Of a stretch of DNA of 36,307 nt, positions 1-6,278 are shown piece by piece (the stretch's first letter is position 1; each line of letters opens with the position of its first letter). A program made the position numbers and the translations under genes. Below the pieces are notes generated by a model, which saw only the letters and a program-made list of their open reading frames with translations, made no database searches and was not told the origin of the DNA. The stretch spans positions 1-36,307 of IMG/VR virus record IMGVR_UViG_3300046167_000195; one strand, 5' to 3'. Source of the DNA: a virus.

Positions 1-2248
1 GGTAATTGGTATCTGTTGTGGCATTTGACCTTATGGTGATACCACCTAAGTTAGAAGAGGAATGTACTACTAACTGCGGCGAAAAATAACTTGAAGGGCT
101 AGTAGTACCAATACCAACATTCCCGCTAGAGTCGAGGCGCATGGCATTTGAGGTGCCATTTCGGAAGTTAATATAACCTCCAGACGCAGATGCTAGGTCA
201 ACATAATTTCCACCACTATGATTTACACCTTGAAGTGTTAGTGCGGCACCATTAGCGATTGATTCTGTACTACCGCCAAATATGCGGACACGACTGCTAT
301 TTGAGCCTGAGCGTATTATATTGTCAGTAGAACCTGAAAGTTGAAGGTCACCGCTAGAGTCGATACGCATGCGTTCTGTTGAGTTAGTAAAAAAACCAAA
401 GCCATGGTTAGATAAAGTTCCAACAACGCCGATACTATCTTGGCCTCTTGCTTGCAATAATGTGGTAACTGTTCCGTCTTTTATTTGTGCGTAAGTTCCT
501 TGTCCGCCTTGAACTACTAAAGCAGAGTCTGGACTGCTAGTACCAATACCCAACGACTCCGCAGAAGCATCCCAGAACAACTTCGCAGTCGTGCCAGTGT
601 CTTCGTAGAAACTGATGTCTCCGTTGTTGGCTATCTTAAGCCTTTCTTTTAAGGATGTGCTTCCTGATGGCGTTGTTTGCAAAGACAGGTATGCAGGAGT
701 GCTGGAAGATGTCCAAGCCGCACCATCTGAAAATGATTGTATCGACGCTCCAGATACAAATGTTGTACCTGTGCTATAAGCGTCAAAGTTCAGCCTTCCA
801 AGTTGATAGCCGCCAGAACTTGGAACCCCTGCTCGTTGAGAATTAAAACCAACAAAAGAACCTGAAGTTGTAACCTTAATATCACCATCTGTAGACTGAA
901 CACCATCGCTGACAACTGTGCCAGTTACGTCGATGCCTGTGGAGGTTGTGGCTAGTTTAGCGGCGTTGCTGTGATACAGACTAACTGCCCCGTTAGGAGC
1001 ATCTGCATAAAAAAGAGTATTTACAGCGGTAGAGTCTTTAATTACAAAATCAGCAGCTAGTATTTCTAAATTGCCTGCTGTGACATCATGTATAATACTT
1101 TTACTACCATTGTGGTAAATCTGTAGGTCAGAGCCAGCACCGAAGATAGCCTTGTCGTTGTCGCCGAAGGTCACATCGGCAGAAGTCGCAAGACCTGCAA
1201 AGGTTGGAGTATCAGTAGTAGCAACACCTTGATCCAGAGACTTAACAGCAGTAAGGTTAGTTAGCTCTGAATCCATCAATGCACCAGCAGCAGTAACATT
1301 GGTCGTGTCCGTTACGTCTGCTAAGGCTTCAATACCGTCCAGCTTAGTGTGGTCAGCATCGGTAAATACATTGGAGTCCGTAGCGGCTTCTACTGCGGCT
1401 CTAATCTCAGCATCAGTTTGGTCTGCTGTAGCATTAGCCTCAATGCCGTCTAGCTTAGTGTGATCTGCGTCAGTGAAAACGTTAGAGTCTGTAGCAGCTT
1501 CTACGGCTGCTCTTATTTCAGCGTCGGTTTGGTCAGCCGTTGCGCTGGCTTCTATACCGTCTAACTTTGTATGGTCTGCGTCTGTAAATACGTTGGAGTC
1601 AGTCGCTGCTTCTACAGCGGCTCTGATCTCAGCGTCAGTCTGGTCAGTAGTAGCACCGGCTTCAATACCATCTAACTTAGCACCGTCTGTAGCAACATCA
1701 CGGCCATCAATGGTTCCGTCTGTAGTTAAGTTGCCGGAGATAACAGGTGCAGTAAGTGTTTTATTAGTAAGCGTCTGTGTGCCTGTTAGGGTTGTAACAG
1801 TAGAGTCAATATCAAAAGTAACAGTATTACCTGATCCAGACGTATCAATACCAGTACCACCAGTAAACGTCATGGTCTCAGTATCTAAATCAATGTTTAG
1901 TGCGCCGCCTGAGTCAGCCTGGAAGTCAAGGTCTTGAGCATTAAGTTCTGTGGTTACAGAGTCAACGTACGCTTTTACGGACTGCTGTGTGGGAACTAGA
2001 GTTGCACTGTCGGACGACATATCGTCTTCGTCGACAAAGGCAGTGACACCAATGGTTCCGTCAGAAATAGTTTCAAAGGTCAACGTACCTGTAAAGGTCG
2101 GACCTGCTGTGTCAGCTTTGGTTGCAATAGCAGTAGAGATTGCATCGAACTCTGTTTCAAATTCAGCGCCACGGATGATCTTTCCTGAGTCGCCTGTAGG
2201 TAACGAGTCCTTCGCTTCAAAGTCTGTAGTCTTAGTATAGTTCGACAT
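1..2248 (-). CDS. Tail fibre protein, N-terminal two thirds (gene crosses the window edge)
   Basis: The ATG at 2248 is preceded by AGGAC; the frame stays open down to position 1 and continues in frame at 36307, giving 1,131 codons including the stop at 35163. The N-terminus (MSNYTKTTDFEAKDSLPTGD) matches, from memory, the virion-attachment start of many marine phage fibres. It is followed by 37-residue repeats around TDAEIRAAVEAATDSN, then beta-rich modules carrying the ERMRIDSSG and VGIGTSSP signatures typical of trimeric fibres. The role would be host receptor recognition. It lies just downstream of the capsid terminator, so it probably depends on read-through or an unseen promoter. Family assignment is from motifs; the receptor is unknown. 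Confidence 0.9.
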   Translation of the reverse strand, partial: MSNYTKTTDFEAKDSLPTGDSGKIIRGAEFETEFDAISTAIATKADTAGPTFTGTLTFETISDGTIGVTAFVDEDDMSSDSATLVPTQQSVKAYVDSVTTELNAQDLDFQADSGGALNIDLDTETMTFTGGTGIDTSGSGNTVTFDIDSTVTTLTGTQTLTNKTLTAPVISGNLTTDGTIDGRDVATDGAKLDGIEAGATTDQTDAEIRAAVEAATDSNVFTDADHTKLDGIEASATADQTDAEIRAAVEAATDSNVFTDADHTKLDGIEANATADQTDAEIRAAVEAATDSNVFTDADHTKLDGIEALADVTDTTNVTAAGALMDSELTNLTAVKSLDQGVATTDTPTFAGLATSADVTFGDNDKAIFGAGSDLQIYHNGSKSIIHDVTAGNLEILAADFVIKDSTAVNTLFYADAPNGAVSLYHSNAAKLATTSTGIDVTGTVVSDGVQSTDGDIKVTTSGSFVGFNSQRAGVPSSGGYQLGRLNFDAYSTGTTFVSGASIQSFSDGAAWTSSSTPAYLSLQTTPSGSTSLKERLKIANNGDISFYEDTGTTAKLFWDASAESLGIGTSSPDSALVVQGGQGTYAQIKDGTVTTLLQARGQDSIGVVGTLSNHGFGFFTNSTERMRIDSSGDLQLSGSTDNIIRSGSNSSRVRIFGGSTESIANGAALTLQGVNHSGGNYVDLASASGGYINFRNGTSNAMRLDSSGNVGIGTTSPSSYFSPQLVVHSSSNLGGITIRSNATTDTNY
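1330..1685 (-). repeat. 111-nt tandem repeats in the tail-fibre gene
   Basis: The same landmark, rc of CTxxGxT/C-type codons for KLDG, recurs at 1341, 1452, 1563 and 1674, an exact 111-nt (37-residue) period: three full units plus a partial one. The encoded units are nearly identical (DQTDAEIRAAVEAATDSN, then VFTDADHTKLDGIEA), but the DNA differs at many synonymous positions. They probably form a repeated shaft segment. Confidence 0.85.
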
Positions 2249-2280
2249 CGGAAAGTCCTATTGCAGAAAAACGGAGGAGA

Positions 2281-2308
2281 AAGGAAAAAGGGGCCATTGC
2301 TGACCCCT
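2281..2308 (-). terminator. Rho-independent terminator after the capsid gene
   Basis: On the minus strand an 8-bp stem (AGGGGTCA with TGGCCCCT, one G-T wobble) closes a GCAA loop of GNRA type and is followed at once by a T tract (A run at 2285-2289 on the plus strand). It starts about ten bases after the MCP stop codon and precedes the tail-fibre start, so it should uncouple abundant capsid mRNA from the fibre gene. Confidence 0.8.
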
Positions 2309-2318
2309 CTTGTCGTTC

Positions 2319-3311
2319 TTATGCAGAAGGCACTGCGAGAACGAAACCAGCTTCAGGACGATATACCTGAACACCATACAAAGTGTCAGCAGTGTACAGA
2401 GTTGAGAGGTACTCCTGCTTGTACTGGGTTTGTGAACGTACAGCCATTTGCTCTGCCATGACAATTGCGTCTTTGTGGAAGAGAAGCGCAGCACGTGTAT
2501 CAACGGTTCCTGCAGTGTTATCACCAGCAGCTTCGATAGTTGCACAGTTAGAAGACACGTAGATGTCTACACCGTACAGGTTACCGATAAGGCCAGAGTT
2601 AACTGACTGACCGCTTACGAAGTCAGAAGACACATAGCGATCAATGCCCATGATAGCATTACGAGTCGCAGGTGGAATAACAAGGCAACGGTTTTCCATA
2701 GGAACGTCGTTGTCGTCCATCTTCTGAATCATGTCACGGAAGAACGCGTCAGTAAAGTCGTCACCAGAAACAAGAGTGTCGTCAGTGTACTGAGTAGTTG
2801 TACCGTTGTCGTTGAAGAAACAACCAGTGTGCTGATAGTCAGTAGGAGCTACTGAACCAGAGTACACGATTGAACCACCGTCACCAAAGCCAGTACCTGC
2901 TGAGTGCAAGTCAGTGTCTACCTTAAGAGCAAGCTGGTAGCCAGCGTCTTCAGTGTAGAACTGACGGAGGCTGTTAAGCGCCTGTACTTCGACGATGTCT
3001 TCGATAAGACGTGAGTACTCGAAGTGACGGTCAACAGCAATCTGCAGTTCTGACTCTAGGTTTGCTTGGATTGTTACCGCAGTAGCTTCAGCTTTTGCAG
3101 AAGCAGATCCACGTGTTGGCTTAGGAATGTGAATTACATCACCTTTCTTACCAGACATTTGGATACGCTTTACAAGAGGTGCAAGCTTGAGGTTCTTTTG
3201 GTAAGCTGCAATTACTTCGTCACTCCAGATTTCTGGGATGAAAGTACCAGCAGCAGTTTTGTCAACTACAGCATTCGCTGTAAAATAAGTTCCAGAGGTT
3301 TCGCCAGCCAT
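2319..3311 (-). CDS. Major capsid protein
   Basis: 330 residues. It follows the scaffold-like gene and is preceded by a strong AGGAG seven bases before the ATG. The sequence has the look of HK97-fold marine podovirus capsid proteins: an N-terminal arm, a segment FIPEIWSDEVIAAYQKNL, the loop KKGDVIHIPKPTRG, a middle region rich in Asp/Thr/Gly, and a C-terminal segment with LYGVQVYRPEAG. It would form the icosahedral head on the scaffold and portal. It is the last gene of a short unit bounded by the promoter at 4704-4732 and the terminator at 2281-2308. Assignment rests on gene order, length and sequence character; no maturation cleavage site can be placed. Confidence 0.88.
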   Translation of the reverse strand: MAGETSGTYFTANAVVDKTAAGTFIPEIWSDEVIAAYQKNLKLAPLVKRIQMSGKKGDVIHIPKPTRGSASAKAEATAVTIQANLESELQIAVDRHFEYSRLIEDIVEVQALNSLRQFYTEDAGYQLALKVDTDLHSAGTGFGDGGSIVYSGSVAPTDYQHTGCFFNDNGTTTQYTDDTLVSGDDFTDAFFRDMIQKMDDNDVPMENRCLVIPPATRNAIMGIDRYVSSDFVSGQSVNSGLIGNLYGVDIYVSSNCATIEAAGDNTAGTVDTRAALLFHKDAIVMAEQMAVRSQTQYKQEYLSTLYTADTLYGVQVYRPEAGFVLAVPSA

Positions 3312-3334
3312 GATAAATCTCCTTGATAATTAGG

Positions 3335-4144
3335 CTACTTAACTCGACCCTCTTGGTACGCCTTAAATATTTCGTCTGACATAGACTGATAGCGTTCAGG
3401 GTCGGTTCGCATAAGTTTAATTATGTCAGCCCGACGATAAGTCTTCTTACGAGATCGCTCTGCTGTTCCTCTAGCAGTTCCGGTAGTTGCAGCTTTGAGA
3501 GATTGTTTACGTGCTGTTCGTTCTACTTTGGCTGTCTGCTTAACCATTTGGTTACGCTCTTTCCAAAGACTGAACAACTCATTAGCAGCGTCATAGTCAT
3601 ATTCCTGGTCTGCTGCTACAAACATCTGAGTCCTATATTTAGAAGCCTTAATCCACTCAGCAAATTTAGCGTCACCTAGTATGTCTTGCATGTCAGGATG
3701 TTCTGACTGTAGTTGTGCAAGTGCGGTTTGCTTCTTGTACTGAGTAGTGTATTCCTGCGCTTCTTTAATCTTAGGATGATTCTCAATAGCTTTACTAACG
3801 GCTGATTTTGGATCAGTAAAGAAATCAATGTCGTCATCTTCGTCAACGGGCTGTTGAACAGGTGTGTTTTTTTGTTCGAGTTGTGTATGTATGAAGTCGT
3901 CTACTACCTTACGTAACTCGCCAACTTCGGAAGACTGACGACCAAGCATCTTTTCAGCTTCTTGGTGCATCTGTACAATTTCTTGTACTGACTTTCCTTG
4001 GTACTTATCAGGCAAGTCTTCTTCTTTAGGTTTGGCTTTCGGTATGGGGTTTTCTTGAGTTGGCTCATCAAATGCTTGGGCTTCAAGATCAGTAGTTGTT
4101 GAGTCGTCTTCAATACGCTCGTCAATTAGTGTCGCTCTTGACAT
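3335..4144 (-). CDS. Probable capsid scaffolding protein
   Basis: 269 residues directly upstream of MCP (23-nt gap), the usual scaffold position in T7-like phages. The N-terminal 40% is acidic and proline-rich with a DEDDDID stretch. A helical, glutamine-rich middle follows, and the C-terminal third is strongly basic (ERSRKKTYRRADIIKL), as expected for a scaffold whose basic C-terminal helix docks on the coat protein. No enzymatic motif is seen. The call is from position, charge layout and predicted helicity. Alternatively it could be a head-assembly protease partner, but no catalytic residues support that. Confidence 0.75.
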   Translation of the reverse strand: MSRATLIDERIEDDSTTTDLEAQAFDEPTQENPIPKAKPKEEDLPDKYQGKSVQEIVQMHQEAEKMLGRQSSEVGELRKVVDDFIHTQLEQKNTPVQQPVDEDDDIDFFTDPKSAVSKAIENHPKIKEAQEYTTQYKKQTALAQLQSEHPDMQDILGDAKFAEWIKASKYRTQMFVAADQEYDYDAANELFSLWKERNQMVKQTAKVERTARKQSLKAATTGTARGTAERSRKKTYRRADIIKLMRTDPERYQSMSDEIFKAYQEGRVK

Positions 4145-4202
4145 ATTAAACTGCTCCGCCTTTTATTATGGTTATGGAGATTAATGTAGAAAGGATTAGC
4201 CG

Positions 4203-4427
4203 TTAGGCGTCCTCTTTTTTATTACGGCCTGCTTTTTCATGTTCCCTAACCCATTTCATATGCTGACCTGGAAAATCTCCAGAAGCACCGTCAAGGTGGA
4301 AAGATGGGGCAGAAACCAATCGTTTAGCATTAGCGCCACAACCACACCTACTAGTTGTGACGTCAGGCTTTACGAATTCTTCAAAGACATGTCCGTTAGT
4401 ACAACGGAAGTCGTAGACTTTAAACAT
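4203..4427 (-). CDS. FmdB-like small zinc-ribbon protein
   Basis: 74 residues. The start (MFKVYDFRCTNGHVFEEF) and the CGCG turn near residues 28-31 follow the pattern of FmdB-type zinc ribbons, which begin with a Tyr/Phe-rich strand, a CxxCG-like knuckle and a second cysteine pair. Here the first knuckle is reduced to C9 with H13, and the second is C28-x-C30, so metal binding may be altered. It overlaps the preceding gene by 8 nt and lies in the capsid unit between the promoter at 4704-4732 and scaffold. Its function in phage heads is unknown; it may be a small nucleic-acid-binding or regulatory protein. Confidence 0.6.
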   Translation of the reverse strand: MFKVYDFRCTNGHVFEEFVKPDVTTSRCGCGANAKRLVSAPSFHLDGASGDFPGQHMKWVREHEKAGRNKKEDA

Positions 4428-4674
4428 CTAAAGGTTCTTCTTCTTCTGCTTCAGCTTGTTCTCTAGCAGCAGTAATAGTGTTTTGTAAATTAATAATAGT
4501 TGCGAAAGCAGCTACTTGTCCTTTACGATAATGTAGATCTTCTATATCTTTTACTGTTTGAATATCAGCAAGCTGAGTAGCGTTAGTAGAAAGTTCTTGA
4601 ATGAGTTGTTTGAAACCTTCGTGGTTAAAGAGTTCGTTATAATTATTAAAATAAGTTTCAAGCTCAGAAGTCAT
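4420..4674 (-). CDS. Small conserved-type protein of the capsid unit, unknown function
   Basis: 84 residues, first gene behind the strong promoter at 4704-4732, with AGAGGAAAC just before the ATG. It is predicted largely helical (HEGFKQLIQELSTNATQLAD), without cysteines or membrane segments, and ends in a very acidic tail (EAEEEEPLDV). The 8-nt overlap with the zinc-ribbon gene suggests coupled translation. Position among head genes suggests a role in head assembly or regulation, but nothing identifies it. Confidence 0.7.
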   Translation of the reverse strand: MTSELETYFNNYNELFNHEGFKQLIQELSTNATQLADIQTVKDIEDLHYRKGQVAAFATIINLQNTITAAREQAEAEEEEPLDV

Positions 4675-4703
4675 AGTTTCCTCTAATGTTTAACTATAGT
4701 AAT

Positions 4704-4732
4704 AGTATAGCATATTTTTAGTCGTTTGTCAA
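4704..4732 (-). promoter_or_regulatory. Sigma70-type promoter for the capsid unit
   Basis: Minus strand TTGACA (4732-4727), 17-nt spacer, TATACT (4709-4704): a perfect -35 and a near-perfect -10. Transcription would start near 4697 and lead into the 84-residue gene, zinc ribbon, scaffold and MCP. The -35 half lies inside the 3' end of the queC coding sequence. Confidence 0.85.
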
Positions 4733-5128
4733 GTCTTTTTTTATACTTTCTTGCATTGCTTGTTGTCGTTCACAAGCGTGGCAGTCACCACAGACAATAA
4801 ACCCACCTAAAGCATCGGTAGGATGTCTACAGGACCAGTACATCTCACGTAACTCTTCAGGCATACTTAAGTAGATACCTTTGCTACGTTCTACAGAGTT
4901 GTACGTCATGTGTTCAAAAGGTGCTAACCAAATAGGCTTAACACGTCGTGTAGTGCATAGTGCATTTAACACACCTTGTGCTTCAGCACCTTCGTCTCTA
5001 CCTATGTTGTAGTCACCTGTATAAACAATGTTAAAAGCTTTACCTAAACCAGAAGCAGTCCTCATAGCTTGGAATAGTGCAAGCACCATGTCCTTACCAC
5101 CTGGATACTTAGCTTTCCAAGAGTACAC
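4718..5128 (-). CDS. queC: QueC-like 7-cyano-7-deazaguanine synthase, C-terminal part (after frameshift)
   Basis: 136 residues from a GTG that is probably not a true start, because the frame is open further upstream and joins the N-terminal part at about 5160 by a +1 shift. It carries the C-terminal QueC zinc signature: SCRHP, then CGDCHACERQQA (four cysteines), and a PGGKDMVLA segment matching the family's PGRD-type loop. With one base removed the two parts make 229 residues, the usual QueC length (about 230). The product would be an ATP-dependent enzyme converting 7-carboxy-7-deazaguanine to preQ0. The last codons contain the capsid promoter. Confidence 0.7.
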   Translation of the reverse strand: MYSWKAKYPGGKDMVLALFQAMRTASGLGKAFNIVYTGDYNIGRDEGAEAQGVLNALCTTRRVKPIWLAPFEHMTYNSVERSKGIYLSMPEELREMYWSCRHPTDALGGFIVCGDCHACERQQAMQESIKKDLTND

Positions 5129-5141
5129 CGAAGAAGAGAAC

Positions 5142-5408
5142 TCAAAGGGTCTTTGGTTCTTTTCTCATGTAGTTGATCGTGTTCTCTATAGCTTTTGCTT
5201 CTGCTTTAACACGGCCTTCAGAGTTGTCTATGTGTATTGAGTGTACGTGTATGTCTTGTTCTGTATGTTCCAAAAGATTCCATAGTAATGACACACTGTC
5301 CATACCACCTGAGTACATTACTATGGCTGTTTCTTTATCGTTTCCTTTAAAGTAGTTTTTGTTTAAACATATATCTAAAGCTTGCTTTACTTTAGTTTCG
5401 TAACTCAC
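5142..5408 (-). CDS. queC: QueC-like 7-cyano-7-deazaguanine synthase, N-terminal part (frameshifted)
   Basis: The GTG start overlaps the TGA of the preceding gene (GTGA). Residues 33-38 are SGGMDS, the PP-loop ATP-binding signature of QueC and related N-type ATP pyrophosphatases. The frame stops at 5142 after KEPKTL, whereas the +1 frame reads KNQRPFEFSSSVYSW straight into the zinc-binding C-terminal half. The break is at an AGAAAAGAA run (5165-5157). Whether this is a real mutation, a recoding site or a homopolymer error cannot be told from sequence alone. No other preQ0-pathway gene (folE, queD, queE) and no DpdA-type transglycosylase was recognised in the window. Confidence 0.75.
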   Translation of the reverse strand: MSYETKVKQALDICLNKNYFKGNDKETAIVMYSGGMDSVSLLWNLLEHTEQDIHVHSIHIDNSEGRVKAEAKAIENTINYMRKEPKTL

Positions 5409-5647
5409 TTTTTTCTACGTCTCCCTGAAGCAGTAACTGCGTGTTTAATTTTAGTAGGTCCGGTTTTGCGTTTAGCTGAAGACTTCTTTTCAGCAGCTGT
5501 CATCTTAGCTGCAACCGCTTTAGGCCTACAAGAAGGGTAAGGACGTTTACTCTTGGTAGCTGACTTACGACCACAAGGCTTACCCGTTTTAACGTCCACC
5601 CAATCCTCTTTAAACCATTTAGTAAGACCGCCTTTGGTTTTACTCAT
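5405..5647 (-). CDS. Small basic protein, DUF5872-like
   Basis: 80 residues from the ATG at 5647; an upstream GTG at 5659 is possible but lies inside the previous gene. The ATGAGTAA arrangement overlaps the upstream stop, which favours the ATG start by coupling. The motif GGLTKWFKEDWVDVKTGKPCGR is split here as GGLTKWFKEDW and VDVKTGKPCGR, with a later YPSCRP; from memory this is the signature of the DUF5872 family of phages and giant viruses. The C-terminal half is Lys/Arg/Ala/Ser-rich and ends GRRRKK, suggesting nucleic-acid binding. Function unknown. Confidence 0.75.
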   Translation of the reverse strand: MSKTKGGLTKWFKEDWVDVKTGKPCGRKSATKSKRPYPSCRPKAVAAKMTAAEKKSSAKRKTGPTKIKHAVTASGRRRKK

Positions 5648-5795
5648 AGGTTCCACCACGCTTTTTATACTCTTTAGTCAACCAACCTGAAGCATACGCA
5701 CTAGGCCAAACCTTGTACTTCTTTTTAGCCTCTGCTTTGACTCGTGAGTAAAGAGCTTTGTTTTTAGGTTTAGGACTACTTTTTGCCTTTGGCAT
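5640..5795 (-). CDS. 51-residue lysine-rich protein
   Basis: Starts MPKAKSSPKPKNKALYSRVK and continues with a KKKYKVWPSAYASGWL core, a motif that I associate from memory with small marine-phage and giant-virus basic proteins. It overlaps the upstream 37-residue gene by 20 nt and the downstream gene by 8 nt (ATGAGTAA), and AAGG sits about seven bases before its ATG. The overlaps, ribosome site and recognisable core support a real gene despite its size. It probably binds nucleic acid or packs with DNA; not demonstrated. Confidence 0.65.
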   Translation of the reverse strand: MPKAKSSPKPKNKALYSRVKAEAKKKYKVWPSAYASGWLTKEYKKRGGTYE

Positions 5796-5889
5796 AACGA
5801 ACCTTTTTACCTGTTTTTTTAGCCGCTTCTTTAGCTTTCTTTTTACCTGCTGTAGTGTATGCGTACTTCTTACCGTTTACCATTGGCAT
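5776..5889 (-). CDS. 37-residue lysine-rich protein
   Basis: Reads MPMVNGKKYAYTTAGKKKAK and then a Lys/Ala helix ending GKK. AAGGAG stands seven bases before the ATG at 5889, a strong ribosome site for so short a frame. About 40% of residues are Lys or Arg. It follows the 88-residue basic gene after 10 nt and overlaps the next basic gene by 20 nt, forming a run of translationally linked tiny basic proteins between portal and queC. Function unknown. Confidence 0.6.
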   Translation of the reverse strand: MPMVNGKKYAYTTAGKKKAKEAAKKTGKKVRYAKGKK

Positions 5890-5899
5890 AGTGTTCTCC

Positions 5900-6166
5900 T
5901 TACCATTTAGTTTTGTTAGCCCAAAATGCAGCTGACATCTTACCTTTGGCTATGTTCTTAGCGTGTCTTGCTTTGAACGACTTAGCCCTTTTAGTCATTG
6001 TTTTATCACCTGTTTTGCCTTGTTGGCCAAAGCGTATGGTCTTTACTTTGTCACCTTCCTTAGCGACAACTACGTGGGACTTCTTAGGGTGATTAGGAGT
6101 CCTCTTTGGTTTGTTGTACCCGCTTACGCCCGCTCGTGCTAGTCTTGGGTCTTTCTTTGTTGGCAT
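5900..6166 (-). CDS. Conserved-type basic protein (DUF6321-like)
   Basis: 88 residues. The start PRLARAGVSGYNKPKRTPNH and the end RHAKNIAKGKMSAAFWANK are patterns I recall from a small family (DUF6321, from memory) frequent in marine phages. It is strongly basic with no cysteine. Its ATG at 6166 overlaps the final base of the portal gene and lies inside the 3' part of the 61-residue gene, so three reading frames meet here. It may be a DNA-associated virion protein; function unknown. Confidence 0.75.
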   Translation of the reverse strand: MPTKKDPRLARAGVSGYNKPKRTPNHPKKSHVVVAKEGDKVKTIRFGQQGKTGDKTMTKRAKSFKARHAKNIAKGKMSAAFWANKTKW

Positions 6167-6278
6167 TACTCAACTCCTCTACTTGGCGCTCCAGTCGGTC
6201 CAGACGGTCGAACTGGCCTTTGAAGTTGTTGTTGATCTGGTCTAGTAGGGTTTGCATCTCGCGTTGCGTTATTAGCAT
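6093..6278 (-). CDS. 61-residue coiled-coil protein nested across the portal 3' end
   Basis: Begins MLITQREMQTLLDQINNNF and continues through GQFDRLDRLERQVEEL, a clear heptad pattern, then a polar basic tail. The first 113 nt are shared with the portal gene in another frame, and the last 74 nt with the following basic gene in the third frame. Heptad regularity and similarity to small coiled-coil proteins seen at this place in marine phages argue against chance. A role in head-tail joining is a guess. Confidence 0.6.
   Translation of the reverse strand: MLITQREMQTLLDQINNNFKGQFDRLDRLERQVEELSNANKERPKTSTSGRKRVQQTKEDS

Noticed and set aside
1473-2240. Plus-strand frames of 154 and 96 codons opposite the tail fibre
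   Set aside because: Low-complexity Ser/Val/Ala products that mirror the repeat-bearing fibre gene, which is continuous and recognisable on the minus strand.
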